This document shows positions 53,596 through 64,000 of a stretch of DNA of 64,000 bases, piece after piece. The position numbers were made by a program, and so were the translations under genes. The notes under the pieces are model-generated. The model ran no database searches. It had not been told where the DNA came from and was given only the letters and a program-made list of their open reading frames with translations. Each line of letters begins with the position of its first letter. Within the stretch, counting starts at the first letter, position 1. Source of the DNA: Candidatus Magnetominusculus xianensis (GTDB lineage: Bacteria > Nitrospirota > Thermodesulfovibrionia > Thermodesulfovibrionales > Magnetobacteriaceae); NCBI GenBank assembly GCA_001541255.1, contig LNQR01000070.1, positions 86,217 through 150,216 of the forward strand, given 5' to 3'.

Positions 53596-56178
53596 TTACA
53601 TTGGCAGGACAATTGTAAAACGCGAACCACCCTCTACGTTACTGACCATAATTGAGCCGCCCCAGTGTTCTTCGATAATTCGTTTTGACGTATAGAGGCT
53701 GATACCGGAGCCGGTCTGTCCACTTGCCGATAGATACGGCTCAAACACACTGCCGATTAAGAGCTCGTCTATGCCTCCGCCGTTGTCGGTTATGTTGATG
53801 CGGACGTTCTTCTGTTCTTCACGATAGACATCGACTGTTATAATGCCATCGACGCTGCGGTATCGTGTTATGGCTTCCTTAGCGGTGCTTAGGATGTTTA
53901 GTATAACTTGTGAGAATTCGTGAGGATAACCGTTTATTGTAATGTCTTTTGCTGCATTTAATTGTGTGGAAATCAGATAATTCTTGAGAGAGCCGCTGAG
54001 GAGCGTCAATGCGTCTTTTATGGATTTTGTGACATCAAACGGTTCTTTTTCTTTGTCTGGCTTAAAGAAGTTTCTGAATTCATCAATTGTTGCGGCAAGT
54101 TTTTTTATTTGCTGCTGGCCCTTCGATGTAAATTCTTCAACGAACTGTTTGTCCAGTTCATTAAAATCCGACGCCTCTTTGATATTTATTAAGATCAGGT
54201 TAAGGGCGCTCAACGGCTGGCTCCACTGGTGGGCAATGTTTACTATCATCTCGCCCATTGACGCCAGTCTGGACTGTTGGATGAGGACATGCTGCTGCTC
54301 TATGGTCTTAGAGATTTCCTCCCTGACCCTGGCCTCAAGTTCATTGTTCAGACGCTCCAGTTGCAATGACTTTTCGTGAAGCGCTTTCTCAAACAATACC
54401 CGTTCGGTTATATCTACCGCAACGCCCCGTACCCCTCTGACTGTGCCTTCATAGACAATAGCGCTTGCATAGATAAAGACAGGGATGATGCGGCCATCCT
54501 TTGTCTTTAACTTAAACTCTGCTCCTCCGCAGGCCTTTTGTTCTTCAACTATTTTCGCAAGGTTTTCTTTAAAACTCTCGACGCTCTCATCCCCTATAGT
54601 TGTCAGTATGTCCACGCCTTCCGTCTCGTGTATGATGCCTAAGGTCTCGATACCGCAGCGATTTGTAAATGTAAAATTGCCCTTTTCATTTATCTCAAAC
54701 ACTATAACGGGCAGCATATTGGCAAGCTCTCTGAATTTCTCTTCACTTGACTTCAGTGCGTCATCGAGGATTTTATGTTCTGTTATATCTGAGAATATAG
54801 CAGCAAACCGCCCCTTCGCCGGTGAGAACACAGACATTTTAAAGTGTTTTCCAATTGACGGGAGATAGACCTCGACCGATAGTGCAACACCTTTTTGTGC
54901 AACACCTGCAAACAGCTCAACAAACTGCGGTGAGTTAGCGCCGAACACTACGCCGGAGAGTGTCCCCACTGCACGCTCCCGTGGAATTCCTATAACGACT
55001 TCATAGGCAGGGTTTACGTCCAGCACACGGAAATCTACGGCCTTGCCCTTGTCATTATATATAACTTCATGAAGGGCAACCGCGTCGTTCATTGAGCTGA
55101 ACAGGGAGCGGTACTTTGACTCGCTCTCTTTCAGGGCTATCTCGGCTGATAGCTTTTGAGATATTTCTATTTTAAGTTTTTCGTTTGCCTCTCTGAGTTC
55201 TGAGGTTCGCTCTGTTACCCTTCTTTCGAGTTCGCTGTGGGCCTTTTCAAGTTCCTCTTTAGAGAGTTCGAGTTCCCTGGTCTTTTCATTTACGCTTGTC
55301 TTTAGGCGTTCTTTCCAGATAAACAATAAAAATACAGCCGCCGCCGCTGCCACTGTCACAAGGAGGAGTACTAACAATAACCTCTTGTTGCCAACCCCGA
55401 ATTTCTCTATGCGTACCCACTGCCTGTATATATCCTCTTTCTCGGCGGCTGTCATACCTTGCAGGGTTTTATCAATTATTGCGGCCAGCTCCGGCCAGTC
55501 TTTTCTTACGGCAATCGCCGGTTTATATACGTACCCTGTGCTGCCAGCGATTTTGATGTTGCTTATACCCATTTTCCCTGAGTGGTAGGTGACAGAAAAT
55601 ACATTTCCTATCAACGCATCCACATCTCCAAAGGACACAGCCTTAAGGCCGTCTTCCATTGTTGGGACGGCAACTATGTTAATACCGCTGTGGTTACGCC
55701 TTATTAACTCTTCTTCGTCATAACCGGAGACAATGGCGGCTTTTTTCCCTTTCAAATCTTTCAGCGTCATGACGCTTGACGCCTTTTTTGTTATTATCTC
55801 TACAGGAATCTCAAGATAAGGCGTTGTAAATATCAGATAGGTTTTCCTCTCCTGAGTGATACCAAGACACGGGATGACATCCAGACGATTTGCCTTTATC
55901 AGACTTTTTATCTCATCTGTCTGGACACTTTCAATCCCGTCATAAGCCACTCCAAGCCGCTTGTTAATAAGCTGCATGTAGTCTGCTGCAATCCCTGTGT
56001 AGCGGCCATTTTCATCGACGAACTCAAACGGCGGAAAGTCAGGGGAGACTCCGACCCTGATCTTTTTATGTGCGCTGAGCCACTGCCTCTCACCGTCTGT
56101 CAGCGCCTCGGAAGAGAAAGCCGACGATACCATGAACAGTACGGCTGTCAGGGCTATAGAAATCTTCAATCGCTGCAT
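53596..56178 (-). CDS. Sensor histidine kinase with SBP3 domain
   Basis: An 860-residue kinase: signal peptide ([20 protein letters not shown]), SBP_bac_3 domain (~30-265: [23 protein letters not shown]), transmembrane helix (~275-295), coiled coil, two PAS domains (~350-580), then HisKA ([19 protein letters not shown]) and the ATPase ([27 protein letters not shown]). In the last motif, a Ser stands where most kinases have Gly (GISLY for GIGLY). Its start overlaps the stop of the next hybrid kinase gene by 13 bases, so they share a transcript. Confidence 0.87.
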   Translation of the reverse strand: MQRLKISIALTAVLFMVSSAFSSEALTDGERQWLSAHKKIRVGVSPDFPPFEFVDENGRYTGIAADYMQLINKRLGVAYDGIESVQTDEIKSLIKANRLDVIPCLGITQERKTYLIFTTPYLEIPVEIITKKASSVMTLKDLKGKKAAIVSGYDEEELIRRNHSGINIVAVPTMEDGLKAVSFGDVDALIGNVFSVTYHSGKMGISNIKIAGSTGYVYKPAIAVRKDWPELAAIIDKTLQGMTAAEKEDIYRQWVRIEKFGVGNKRLLLVLLLVTVAAAAAVFLLFIWKERLKTSVNEKTRELELSKEELEKAHSELERRVTERTSELREANEKLKIEISQKLSAEIALKESESKYRSLFSSMNDAVALHEVIYNDKGKAVDFRVLDVNPAYEVVIGIPRERAVGTLSGVVFGANSPQFVELFAGVAQKGVALSVEVYLPSIGKHFKMSVFSPAKGRFAAIFSDITEHKILDDALKSSEEKFRELANMLPVIVFEINEKGNFTFTNRCGIETLGIIHETEGVDILTTIGDESVESFKENLAKIVEEQKACGGAEFKLKTKDGRIIPVFIYASAIVYEGTVRGVRGVAVDITERVLFEKALHEKSLQLERLNNELEARVREEISKTIEQQHVLIQQSRLASMGEMIVNIAHQWSQPLSALNLILINIKEASDFNELDKQFVEEFTSKGQQQIKKLAATIDEFRNFFKPDKEKEPFDVTKSIKDALTLLSGSLKNYLISTQLNAAKDITINGYPHEFSQVILNILSTAKEAITRYRSVDGIITVDVYREEQKNVRINITDNGGGIDELLIGSVFEPYLSASGQTGSGISLYTSKRIIEEHWGGSIMVSNVEGGSRFTIVLPM

Positions 56179-58688
56179 TGTGATGACAGTAATTTGTTTA
56201 ACCCTTCCACTAATAGTCTTAGATGAGTGACGGCTTTGTTTATGTCAGACTTTCTCAACGACAGCATTGTGCGAAATGCAGCGGCATTGATATCTGACAG
56301 GGAGAGGCTCTCGGCATTGTCTTTGATTATTCCGGCTTGTTTCTCTGCAAGCTGATAGTTGCCGCTGCTCAGGGCATCTCTCATCGTGTGGATAAGGCTC
56401 ACTGCATTTTCTATAAACAGCCTTATATCACCGTGAGGCAGGGCGTCTGAGTTGTTTATCTGAGCCAAAATGTCTTCAACTACCAGCATGTCAGCCTCTG
56501 TGTTAACAGGGGCTGAGGCGGTTACAAAGGTACTTTCAGGTATTTTTGGGCATTCCTTGCCTGTATATTTCGTTATGATTTGAATCAGTTCATTCGGCCT
56601 TATAGGTTTAGATATATAGCCGTCCATTCCTGCCTCTAAACAACGCTCTCTATCTCTTTTAAGCGCATGGGCGGTCATTGCTATAATTGGGATATTGCGG
56701 GTAGACTCCGAGGATTTTATTATTTTTGTCGCCTCAAGGCCATCCATTCCCGGCATTTGTATATCCATTAGAATCAAATCAAACATTACCTCTTTGACCT
56801 TGTTCACGGCCTTCTCACCATCTACTGCCTCGGTTACGTTAAGCCCGTGCCTTTTCAATATCTCAGTGGCAACTATCCTGTTTTCCATGTTATCCTCAAC
56901 AAGCAGGATGTGCAGCCGTGAGCCCATGTCCTGTGCCAGCGCTGGTCTTTGCTGTTCACTGAAGTTCTCAGTCGTGCCTGGCTGTTTTGTATAAATTGCC
57001 TTCGTAACGGTATTGATTATATCCTTACGCTTTATTGGCTTATTTACATGGCAGGAGACCCCTAACTCGGCACATCTGTCTTCATCTCCGCTTCTTTTAT
57101 TGGAGTTTAACATCACAACTACAGATGATGGAATGTCTGCGTCTAATATGTTCTCTGCCATTTTAAAGCCGCCAATGCCTGAGAGCCGGACATCTATGAA
57201 TATAATATCATATGGGCGGTTTGAGTCCCTTGCAGCATTCAGTTTCTTGTATGTCTCCTCTGCCCCTATTGCCTCATCAATCTCGTTGCTGTTGCCGTAA
57301 AGAATATCTTTGATAATTTTGGCAGTTATGGGATAGTTACAGGAAATCAATACCTTGATATTGTTAATATCACATGTTTCTGAGTTTTCATTCTCAGCGC
57401 TTATGGAAAACTTTGCCGTGAAATGAAATGTTGTACCCTTACCCTCCGTGCTTGTGAGCCATATGCTGCCGCCCATTAAGTGAACTAAACGCTTTGATAT
57501 GGCAAGCCCAAGACCGGTTCCTCCAAATTGTCTTGTTGTGGAGCCGTCTGCCTGAGAGAAGTTCTCAAATATATGGTCAAACTTGGCAGCCGGAATTCCT
57601 ATGCCGGTATCAGCTACTGAGAAATGCAGCACAACAGACTTGTCGTCCCCAGGCTCAGTGTCAACCTCCAACACTATCTCCCCCTCTGCCGTGAATTTCA
57701 TAGCGTTGCCCAACAGGTTAAGAAGTATTTGCCCAAGGCGCCCGGGGTCGCCGATTAGTTTTATAGGCACACAAGGTTTTATGTGGCTTGACAGCTCAAG
57801 TCCCTTCTTGTGTGTCTGAATTGAGATGGGATCACAGATGTTTTCCACTACATCCCGAAGGTCAAAATTTATCTGCTCAAGCTCAACCTTACCGGCCTCT
57901 ATTTTTGAAAAGTCCAGGATGCTGTTAATAAGTGATAAAAGGGAATTGGCTGAATTAAGCACCGTATCCATGTATTGCCTTTGGTGTTGTTTTAATTCTG
58001 TGTCAAGGACAAGTTCTGTCAGTCCTATAATGGCATTCATTGGGGTGCGGATTTCATGGCTCATGTTGGCAAGGAATTCACTCTTGGCAGAGTTTGCAGC
58101 ATCGGCAGATTCCCTTTCTCTGATTGTCTGCTCAAGGAGCCTTTTATTATTTTCTATGATTTGAATGTCTCTGAATGTCCTTAAAGATAAGATCATCAAT
58201 ATGTTGAACTTGTCAATGGACAGTTCGGTTTTTTCGACGTAATCGTTAATATCGTACTGACTGATGACATCCAGTTTTGGAGCCTGCCCTGGCTGCCCCG
58301 TCCTCAGAACTACGCGGACAAGGTTGTTGTTCAGCTCTTCTCTGATATATTTTACGGTATGCAGCCCTGCAAGGTCATCCTCCATGACGACATCTAATAG
58401 TATAACGGCAGTGTCGGGATTTTCTGCAATGAGGCGGTTTGCCTCTTTGCCGGAGAATGCGCTCAAAAACTCAAGGGATTTGCCGTCATAGACAAAGCTG
58501 TTTAAGGCAAGGGTAGTCATGGTGTGGACTTCTGGTTCGTCGTCAACTATCAGTATTTTCCATTTATCTGGCCATTTGTCCGGCCACTTGTCCGGCCACT
58601 TGTTTGGCAGCTTTTCAGTCCTTTCAGGCACAGTAGCTGTGCGGCCTTCCTGAAAGAAGAACTGGTCGTCGTCTATTTGTTCAATCAT
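56166..58688 (-). CDS. Hybrid sensor kinase: REC - HisKA - HATPase - REC - REC - Hpt-like
   Basis: An 840-residue cytosolic phosphorelay protein. Order: N-terminal receiver (~45-165, [13 protein letters not shown] ... [14 protein letters not shown], then [25 protein letters not shown]), HisKA ([14 protein letters not shown]), ATPase ([25 protein letters not shown]), a degenerate receiver lacking the acidic pair (IFIDVRLSG), a full receiver ([23 protein letters not shown]), and a C-terminal Hpt-like helical domain whose His position reads Gly ([12 protein letters not shown]). A KWPD tetrapeptide repeat (58570-58605) stands before the first receiver. It is the middle gene of a block of four kinases with overlapping ends. 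Confidence 0.88.
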   Translation of the reverse strand: MIEQIDDDQFFFQEGRTATVPERTEKLPNKWPDKWPDKWPDKWKILIVDDEPEVHTMTTLALNSFVYDGKSLEFLSAFSGKEANRLIAENPDTAVILLDVVMEDDLAGLHTVKYIREELNNNLVRVVLRTGQPGQAPKLDVISQYDINDYVEKTELSIDKFNILMILSLRTFRDIQIIENNKRLLEQTIRERESADAANSAKSEFLANMSHEIRTPMNAIIGLTELVLDTELKQHQRQYMDTVLNSANSLLSLINSILDFSKIEAGKVELEQINFDLRDVVENICDPISIQTHKKGLELSSHIKPCVPIKLIGDPGRLGQILLNLLGNAMKFTAEGEIVLEVDTEPGDDKSVVLHFSVADTGIGIPAAKFDHIFENFSQADGSTTRQFGGTGLGLAISKRLVHLMGGSIWLTSTEGKGTTFHFTAKFSISAENENSETCDINNIKVLISCNYPITAKIIKDILYGNSNEIDEAIGAEETYKKLNAARDSNRPYDIIFIDVRLSGIGGFKMAENILDADIPSSVVVMLNSNKRSGDEDRCAELGVSCHVNKPIKRKDIINTVTKAIYTKQPGTTENFSEQQRPALAQDMGSRLHILLVEDNMENRIVATEILKRHGLNVTEAVDGEKAVNKVKEVMFDLILMDIQMPGMDGLEATKIIKSSESTRNIPIIAMTAHALKRDRERCLEAGMDGYISKPIRPNELIQIITKYTGKECPKIPESTFVTASAPVNTEADMLVVEDILAQINNSDALPHGDIRLFIENAVSLIHTMRDALSSGNYQLAEKQAGIIKDNAESLSLSDINAAAFRTMLSLRKSDINKAVTHLRLLVEGLNKLLSSQCSD
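58570..58605. repeat. Three 12-bp tandem repeats at the start of the hybrid kinase
   Basis: Copies of ggccacttgtcc with small changes encode DKWP units on the minus strand, in frame, between the short N-terminus and the first receiver domain. Confidence 0.9.
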
Positions 58689-60601
58689 ATTGCCACCTCT
58701 GCTATAATGGGAAAGTTAATTATAAATGTAGTTCCCTCTCCTGCCGTGCTCTTACACTCAATACGCCCACCCAGCGTCTGAGTTATAATATTATACACAA
58801 TATGCAATCCCAGCCCCGTGCCTCCGTCTCCTCGCCTCGTAGTAAAGAATGGATCAAATATTCTCTTGATATCTCCCTGTGATATGCCCTTGCCGTCGTC
58901 TTTATATTCTACAATGATTTCATCATTTTTGGCTATGGCTTTAATGGCGATTGTGCCTTTGTCTTCCGGGTCATATGCGTGTAAGAGGGAATTCAACAGG
59001 AGATTAGTTATGATTTGTGCAAACGCCCCCGGGTAGCTGTCCACGTTTATACCTTTTGGGCATGAGATTTCAACATTATGTTGATAGTGCTTTAGTTTCG
59101 GCTGAAGGTTAAACATGATCTCTTCTAAATACTGGTCTAACATAAAGCTTCGTCTTTCCTGAGTTAATTGATCTGTTGATACCATCTTAAAGCTCTTTAT
59201 TAACTCAGCCGTTCGCTGGAGGTTATTAAAAATAAGCTGGCTGCCTTTTCCCACATCTGAGAGATAACTCTCAAGCTGCGTCCTGTTGAGTGACTTGTCA
59301 TTAAAGGCGGACTCTATTGTTTCAGTTTCCTTTATAATACTTGACGACAGCGTATAGGCAATGCCGACAGGCGTGTTTATCTCATGCGCTACACCTGCTA
59401 CCACCTGCCCAAGCGAGGCCATTTTCTCAGACTGAATAAGGTGAGCCTGGCTCTGGTTGAGGTCTTCATAAGCCTTTTCTAACTCCGTTATAACCAACTG
59501 TCTGCTATTTATCTCCTCACGGAGCTGTTCGTTCAACTGTGTCAGGGCATCGGTTCTCTCTTCTACGATTTCTTCCAGGTGATTTTGGTATTTATACAAC
59601 TCGTGTCCCTTTTTAATCCTAAAAATTGTAAACAAGCCAATTGAGTATATTAAAATCATTGATAGTAGTATAGATATGATATTCTTATACGTTTCATGTT
59701 TGACTTCCTCTATCCCAACTAATAAATGCACATTCCAATTACTTTTCTTGTTCTGTTTTCCTACATACATATATTCAGTATCCTTATATGTCTTCTCTGT
59801 CAGCGCAGGGCTGCGGATTGTAACAATTTTTATACCGTTTATTTCTGATTCCTTTATAACCGGCAATGGCAGTAAGGGTTCATCTAGATACACCTTAGCA
59901 TCTTTCATACGTTTTAAAATATCTTCAGGTAATTTGTGTAATGTATGATAGAGATAGCGTGCATCATTGGTATGAAAAACAACCTCGTTGTCATCTGCAA
60001 CTAACAATATCTCTTCTTTCTCTGTATTTTTAGGCGTAAATAAATCTATATCGTATTTTATTACGGCAACTCCGATTATCTCATCACCGTTTAATACAGG
60101 GTGTGACCTGAAAACCCCTAATTTTTTTGTTACAATACCAATATTTATGTCCTCAAAGGGAGCTCCATTAATAGCGTTTTGAAAATATCCTCTGAATGTA
60201 TAATTCTTGCCAACAAAACTTTGTGGGGTCTTATAGTTGCTTGACGCAATTGCAGTGCCTTTTTTATCCAGTAAGTAAGAAACTGCCGCCCCTATATTAT
60301 CATTAAACCGTAACAGATATTCACTCATTGTATTTTGTTCTCCGGGATTATTTAAATATGATATAACATAGGGATTACCAGATAATATTATAGGGTAGGT
60401 GAAATAGTTTTTTACCTTGTCTGACAAGTAATTGTTATATGAATTTAAATGCGTTTTAGCTCCCCTGTGTATTTTTTCTATAGTCCTGCCTTTTGTCCAA
60501 ACGACTGTACCTATTATTAATAGTATGGCAGCAATCAACATAAAAGCTGATAATATTTTGGCATTAAAATATCTTATTATCCAAACACTGAAGTTAGTCA
60601 T
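58685..60601 (-). CDS. Cache-domain sensor histidine kinase (DctB-like)
   Basis: A 638-residue membrane kinase. Transmembrane helix at ~15-35, periplasmic double-Cache/PDC sensor (~40-305: [24 protein letters not shown]) and second helix (~310-330, [20 protein letters not shown]). A coiled coil leads to HisKA ([20 protein letters not shown]) and ATPase ([21 protein letters not shown]). The Cache fold suggests organic acids or similar. Its ends overlap both neighbours by four bases. The kinase half is a close paralogue of that of the next gene. Confidence 0.88.
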   Translation of the reverse strand: MTNFSVWIIRYFNAKILSAFMLIAAILLIIGTVVWTKGRTIEKIHRGAKTHLNSYNNYLSDKVKNYFTYPIILSGNPYVISYLNNPGEQNTMSEYLLRFNDNIGAAVSYLLDKKGTAIASSNYKTPQSFVGKNYTFRGYFQNAINGAPFEDINIGIVTKKLGVFRSHPVLNGDEIIGVAVIKYDIDLFTPKNTEKEEILLVADDNEVVFHTNDARYLYHTLHKLPEDILKRMKDAKVYLDEPLLPLPVIKESEINGIKIVTIRSPALTEKTYKDTEYMYVGKQNKKSNWNVHLLVGIEEVKHETYKNIISILLSMILIYSIGLFTIFRIKKGHELYKYQNHLEEIVEERTDALTQLNEQLREEINSRQLVITELEKAYEDLNQSQAHLIQSEKMASLGQVVAGVAHEINTPVGIAYTLSSSIIKETETIESAFNDKSLNRTQLESYLSDVGKGSQLIFNNLQRTAELIKSFKMVSTDQLTQERRSFMLDQYLEEIMFNLQPKLKHYQHNVEISCPKGINVDSYPGAFAQIITNLLLNSLLHAYDPEDKGTIAIKAIAKNDEIIVEYKDDGKGISQGDIKRIFDPFFTTRRGDGGTGLGLHIVYNIITQTLGGRIECKSTAGEGTTFIINFPIIAEVAI

Positions 60602-62517
60602 GCCGTCCCCTCTGTCCTGACAGGAACATTAATTATAAACGCCGTTCCCTTACCTAATGTGCTTTTACACTCCATACGTCCACCCAGTGTCTGCGTTACT
60701 GTGTTAAACACTATATGCAGTCCCAGGCCCATGCCCCCCGCGCCACGCCTTGTTGTAAAGAAAGGGTCAAATATATGTTTGAGGTCTTCTTCTGGTATGC
60801 CCTTGCCGTCGTCTTTATATTCGACAATTATTTCGTCACCTTTGGGTATGGCACTAATGGTTATTGTGCCTTTTTCACCGGGGTCATATGCGTGTATGAG
60901 GGAATTCATCAGGAGATTTGTTATGATTTGGGCAAATGCCCCGGGGTAACTGTCCAGCGTCAGGTCTTTTGAACAGGAGACCTCAATATTGTGTTGATAT
61001 TTCTTTGTTTTGGGCTGAAGGGTAAACAGTATTTCCCCTATATAGTCTTCTAAGTTGAACCTGCGTCTGTCCTGAGTGAGTTGATCTGCGGATACCATCT
61101 TGAAACTCTTTATTAAGTCAGCCGTTCTGTGAAGGTTATTGAATATAAGTTGATTGCCTTGTTCCACTTCGGTAATATATTTCCCCAGTTGTGACCTGTT
61201 GAGTGACTTGTCATTGAAGGCGGACGATATAGCCTCAGTTGATTTTACAATGCTTGACGATAGCGTATAGGCAATGCCGACAGGCGTGTTTATCTCATGC
61301 GCTACGCCTGCCACTAGCTGACCAAGCGAGGCCATCTTCTCTGCCTGGACTAATTGAGCCTGGCTCTGTTTAAGGTATTCATTGATCTCCTTTAATTCCT
61401 CTAAATGCTCGTTGCGGGCCTGCTGGGTCTTGTCCAGTTCAATGAGCATATTGTTAAACGATTTAGCCAATACCCCTATCTCATCGGTTGAGTTGATGCC
61501 CGTTACCTGAGAATAATTCCCTTTGGCAATCATATCTGTAAATGAGATAAATCTTTTAAGCGGGTTGCTTATATTATTAGTTATGTTATTGGTTATCAGT
61601 GTAAAGATGACCCCGCTAGCGGCTAACACTATAATCAATATTACTACGGTGGAATATATGGTCTTTCTTGCCTCTGAGATAAACCCCTCATAAGGCATGA
61701 CGACCAATAATTGCCACCTGGTCTCTTCAATGGGGAAATAGGCTGCAATGCTGTCGATTCCTAATACGGACGTCCTGAGGATACCCTTGCTCATCGATGC
61801 TGGTTTTATTGGAAAGTCATAGGAAGCGCCCGCCTTCTCAATCAATTTCCCTATACTATGATGAGTATTGTGATAAATGATATTTTTATTATCATCTAAC
61901 AACAAGATAAATCCATCTTCAGCCACTTCTACATCGGACAGGCATTTGGTGATGTCGGAAATTGGTGAGACGCCCATTATAAATCCTATCAACTGGTCGC
62001 CAAAAAAGCTGTACTTAGGTATAGCAAATGTAACAGCAGGTACGCCAAGCATGGCATTGTATTGCGCATTTGAGATAATAATCTTATCAGGCTTCGATGT
62101 GTTGGCTGCAAGTTGTGATAGTATTTGGGTGGTATCACCTATATCTCTGTTACCACTTGCTGCTCCAGCATTTACAACTGTTACCTCTTCTTCTGCCCTT
62201 GCATTTACGTAACTTAAAACTGGAAATTCTTTTGAAAACTTGGTGAAATATTGTGAAAGCAGAAGTTCGTGGTATCTTTCCACATAAACATCTACTTCCC
62301 TGCCTTCTGAAATCCTTTGTAAGATAGATTTTTTTCTGGCAATACCGTCATTTATTCTTAGGCTCATTGTTTTGGCGATAAACTCAAGATGCTCCATTTC
62401 ATCAGCAGTTACATGGGATGACATAAAATAATATCCGCTTGCCCCTAATAGCAGTCCGACGGATAGGACGATGCCAAAATGCGATAAGAGTATCTTGTTT
62501 TTTATCGATAAGAACAT
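60598..62517 (-). CDS. Cache/HAMP sensor histidine kinase
   Basis: The ATG at 62517 is preferred: it starts just before the first membrane helix (KNKILLSHFGIVLSVGLLLGASGYYF) and avoids a long overlap with the PstS-like gene. The 639-residue protein has a periplasmic Cache-type domain (~35-305), a second helix, a HAMP domain (FISFTDMIAKGNYSQV), coiled coil, HisKA ([20 protein letters not shown]) and ATPase ([22 protein letters not shown]). It lies 28 bp downstream of a PstS-like binding protein gene, which may supply its ligand. Confidence 0.88.
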   Translation of the reverse strand: MFLSIKNKILLSHFGIVLSVGLLLGASGYYFMSSHVTADEMEHLEFIAKTMSLRINDGIARKKSILQRISEGREVDVYVERYHELLLSQYFTKFSKEFPVLSYVNARAEEEVTVVNAGAASGNRDIGDTTQILSQLAANTSKPDKIIISNAQYNAMLGVPAVTFAIPKYSFFGDQLIGFIMGVSPISDITKCLSDVEVAEDGFILLLDDNKNIIYHNTHHSIGKLIEKAGASYDFPIKPASMSKGILRTSVLGIDSIAAYFPIEETRWQLLVVMPYEGFISEARKTIYSTVVILIIVLAASGVIFTLITNNITNNISNPLKRFISFTDMIAKGNYSQVTGINSTDEIGVLAKSFNNMLIELDKTQQARNEHLEELKEINEYLKQSQAQLVQAEKMASLGQLVAGVAHEINTPVGIAYTLSSSIVKSTEAISSAFNDKSLNRSQLGKYITEVEQGNQLIFNNLHRTADLIKSFKMVSADQLTQDRRRFNLEDYIGEILFTLQPKTKKYQHNIEVSCSKDLTLDSYPGAFAQIITNLLMNSLIHAYDPGEKGTITISAIPKGDEIIVEYKDDGKGIPEEDLKHIFDPFFTTRRGAGGMGLGLHIVFNTVTQTLGGRMECKSTLGKGTAFIINVPVRTEGTA

Positions 62518-62525
62518 TATTCCAA

Positions 62526-62552
62526 CACTATGGGCACTATGGGTACTATGGG
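62526..62552. repeat. Three 9-bp tandem repeats at the end of the PstS-like gene
   Basis: CACTATGGG twice and TACTATGGG once (62526-62552) on the plus strand. The minus-strand stop codon of the PstS-like gene (62546) lies inside the array, so repeat-number changes would alter its C-terminus. Confidence 0.85.
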
Positions 62553-63367
62553 GAGACAGCCTTTGAAGGCGCTGGCACAGTTCCACTGTTAATTATAATT
62601 GTCTGGGCCTCTTTGGTAAACAAAAAATCAAGAAAGCCTTTTGCCAGTCCGCTCAACTCGCCTTTCCATACAAACCCAAATGGCAGCACGAGTTTGTAAC
62701 TTCCATTCTGAACATTTTTTAATGATGCGTAGATACCGTCTATTTTCATTATGGTTAAGGGGCTGTCAATCACCATAGACATGGGTCCGTATCCTATAGT
62801 GTTCTTATATTGCTTTAATATACCTATTGCTTCCGGCGTGGAATATATAGTCTTACCGACAGGTGTTTTAATCTCCTTAAGGCCGACAATGGTTTGTTCT
62901 AACAACGTTCTTGTTGATTCATCCTCTTGTCTGTTGACTACATATATCGGTTGTTTTTCACCGCCTACGGCCTCCCATGAAGTCAGTTTTCCTGAGTATA
63001 TACCAATAATCTGTTCTGTGTTGAGATTATCTGGCCGTTTTGTATCAAGATTAGCGATAAACACTACGGGACTATAGGCGAATTCAATGTAGTTAAGGTT
63101 GTATGCTTTCTCCTTTTCCTTTAATTTTCGGGCAGTCCTTCCGAGGTTGCACTTGCCATCTGCTACGGCCCGAATACCGCCTGTTGTGCCAATAGAATCC
63201 GGTACCTCGATGTGAGTACCGGGATGGGTCTTTTCATATTCCTTTGCTAAGAGTCTCAGCAAGTCCTGACTGTCGCCGGTTCCCTCGATTAGTATCTTTT
63301 CCATAGCCGAAGATGTGCCGCTCATCAAAAAACAAACCGCTAACACCATACTTAGTATTGTCTTCAT
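62546..63367 (-). CDS. PstS-like periplasmic substrate-binding protein
   Basis: The ATG at 63367 follows GGGAGGG and gives a signal peptide (KTILSMVLAVCFLMSGTSSA). The 273-residue protein has the PBP-like (PstS) pattern: ILIEGTGDSQDLLRLLAKEYEKTHPG, DSIGTTGGIRAVADGKCNLGRTAR, FAYSPVVFIAN, IIGIYSGKLTSW, and NRQEDESTRTLLEQT, where phosphate-type anions bind. No pstCAB transporter follows; instead four kinase genes do. It probably acts as a sensor or accessory binding protein for the adjacent Cache/HAMP kinase. Confidence 0.85.
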   Translation of the reverse strand: MKTILSMVLAVCFLMSGTSSAMEKILIEGTGDSQDLLRLLAKEYEKTHPGTHIEVPDSIGTTGGIRAVADGKCNLGRTARKLKEKEKAYNLNYIEFAYSPVVFIANLDTKRPDNLNTEQIIGIYSGKLTSWEAVGGEKQPIYVVNRQEDESTRTLLEQTIVGLKEIKTPVGKTIYSTPEAIGILKQYKNTIGYGPMSMVIDSPLTIMKIDGIYASLKNVQNGSYKLVLPFGFVWKGELSGLAKGFLDFLFTKEAQTIIINSGTVPAPSKAVSP

Positions 63368-63569
63368 AATCATCCCTCCCATTTAGCAGACAAATATGCC
63401 AATGTAGATTCCCACATTGTCAGAGTTTCTGTAATGTTAATACATTTATGTCTGCTTTGTCCATGTCTCTGAGCTCGTGAATTTACAACGATCCGAAAGA
63501 ATATGACCGCTCTGTGCCGAAATATCAACGAATATCGACATAACCGCCAGTCCTGTGATATATTATATT

Positions 63570-63935
63570 ATGAAGACGCTCGAAAGGGATTTTGACTTAA
63601 CTGAAATCATTAACGGAGAGGAAGTCGTGGGGCCTAGTCCATTTGGAAAACATCAGAGGATCAGTAGTAATCTAAATTATATTATTCATCATTTTGTTAA
63701 AACAAAGGACTTGGGGCAGGTGTATTATTCACCCTTAGACATTATCTTCGAGGAGGGGATTAACAGGCTTCAACCAGATATATTGTTTATCAGGAAAGAC
63801 AATATGGGCATCTTTCAGGATTGGATACGTGGGATACCGGATATGGTTTGTGAAATAATATCCTCTGGCACGTATACCAGGGATATTATTGTCAAGAGGG
63901 CAATATATGAGAGAGTATCACCTTATGATAGATAA
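63570..63935 (+). CDS. Uma2-family (DUF820) nuclease-fold protein, C-terminally short
   Basis: The ATG at 63570 is preferred over a GTG five codons upstream. The product matches the start and middle of Uma2 proteins, a PD-(D/E)xK family common in mobile regions: EIINGEEVVGPSPFGKHQRI, VYYSPLDIIFEEGINRLQPDILFI, GIPDMVCEIISSGTYTRDIIVKRAIYERV. The usual sequel (Y/G-V-x-E-Y-W-I-V-D-P...) is absent after YERV, and the frame stops, so the protein lacks about 60-70 residues of a typical family member. It is either a natural short form or a broken gene. Nothing was recognised between 63368 and 63554. Confidence 0.65.
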   Translation: MKTLERDFDLTEIINGEEVVGPSPFGKHQRISSNLNYIIHHFVKTKDLGQVYYSPLDIIFEEGINRLQPDILFIRKDNMGIFQDWIRGIPDMVCEIISSGTYTRDIIVKRAIYERVSPYDR

Positions 63936-64000
63936 CAATTCATTAATATTTCCATTTACTCTAAACCTCGCGAACAGGCGCATACTTGCTTCCATCATAC

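Noticed and set aside
63918..64000. Possible end of a minus-strand gene entering from the right edge
   Set aside because: Only 26 codons are visible, with no recognisable motif, and it overlaps the Uma2-type frame; too little to call.

Overview
The window looks like a chromosomal segment of a Gram-negative, lipopolysaccharide-bearing, respiratory bacterium. The best guess is a member of the phylum Nitrospirota (the Nitrospira / magnetotactic Nitrospirota side). That guess rests on an exported nitrite-oxidoreductase/nitrate-reductase-like complex whose catalytic subunit resembles the Nitrospira-type NxrA, on an archaeal-type leuC, and on many 'HQWRQPL'-type sensor kinases. It is inference from remembered family features, not a database result. 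No tRNA, rRNA or CRISPR array was seen.

Layout. 0-1.3 kb: end of an RsbU/RsbW-like phosphatase-kinase fusion and its STAS partner. 1.4-2.2 kb: a broken IS3 orfA and a secreted Met/His-rich protein. 2.3-6.8 kb: housekeeping run leuC, ridA-like, der, DsrE-like, LD-carboxypeptidase. 6.8-9.9 kb (minus): an O-antigen-ligase-like membrane protein coupled to a secreted glycosidase-like protein. 10-14.9 kb: accessory island with VapBC, a calcineurin-phosphoesterase/STAND-ATPase/TPR fusion, a nucleotidyltransferase with a small overlapping partner, a decayed MITE and an IS21 remnant. 15-18.1 kb: two tandem HD-GYP+PilZ paralogues that have both lost the HD dyad. 18.1-21.2 kb: RND pump. 21.3-25.2 kb: defence island (type II restriction-modification, Panacea/RelE-like toxin-antitoxin pair, Mrr). 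25.2-30.6 kb: bioF, an SDR, bioD, then secA. 30.6-41.3 kb: IS1634-like remnant, response regulator and PAS kinase, an intact MITE, degP/htrA, ispE (apparently with a rare start codon), a TPR protein, and a radical-SAM/SPASM maturase with a previously hidden 20-residue Cys-rich peptide gene, followed by a PAS kinase. 41.3-43.1 kb: an orphan polyvalent-protein nuclease-like domain and a heptosyltransferase-like GT9. 43.3-50.5 kb: diheme cytochrome c, NxrA-, NxrB- and heme-b gamma-like subunits and a TorD-type chaperone. 50.6-63.4 kb: five large sensor kinases and a PstS-like binding protein. 63.6 kb to the end: a shortened Uma2-type nuclease gene.

How it fits together. The Nxr/Nar-like cluster is a self-contained exported molybdoenzyme operon. 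The kinase cluster beside it senses small solutes through SBP3 and Cache-type domains and may feed a shared output. The most interesting unexplained units are the rSAM/SPASM-plus-micropeptide locus (38.67-40.02 kb), the phosphoesterase-STAND fusion (10.81-13.57 kb), the Panacea/RelE-like pair (23.26-24.15 kb) and the catalytically degenerate HD-GYP/PilZ pair. At least four decayed IS elements, a MITE family present as two copies, and several short in-frame tandem repeats suggest an active history of transposition and replication slippage.
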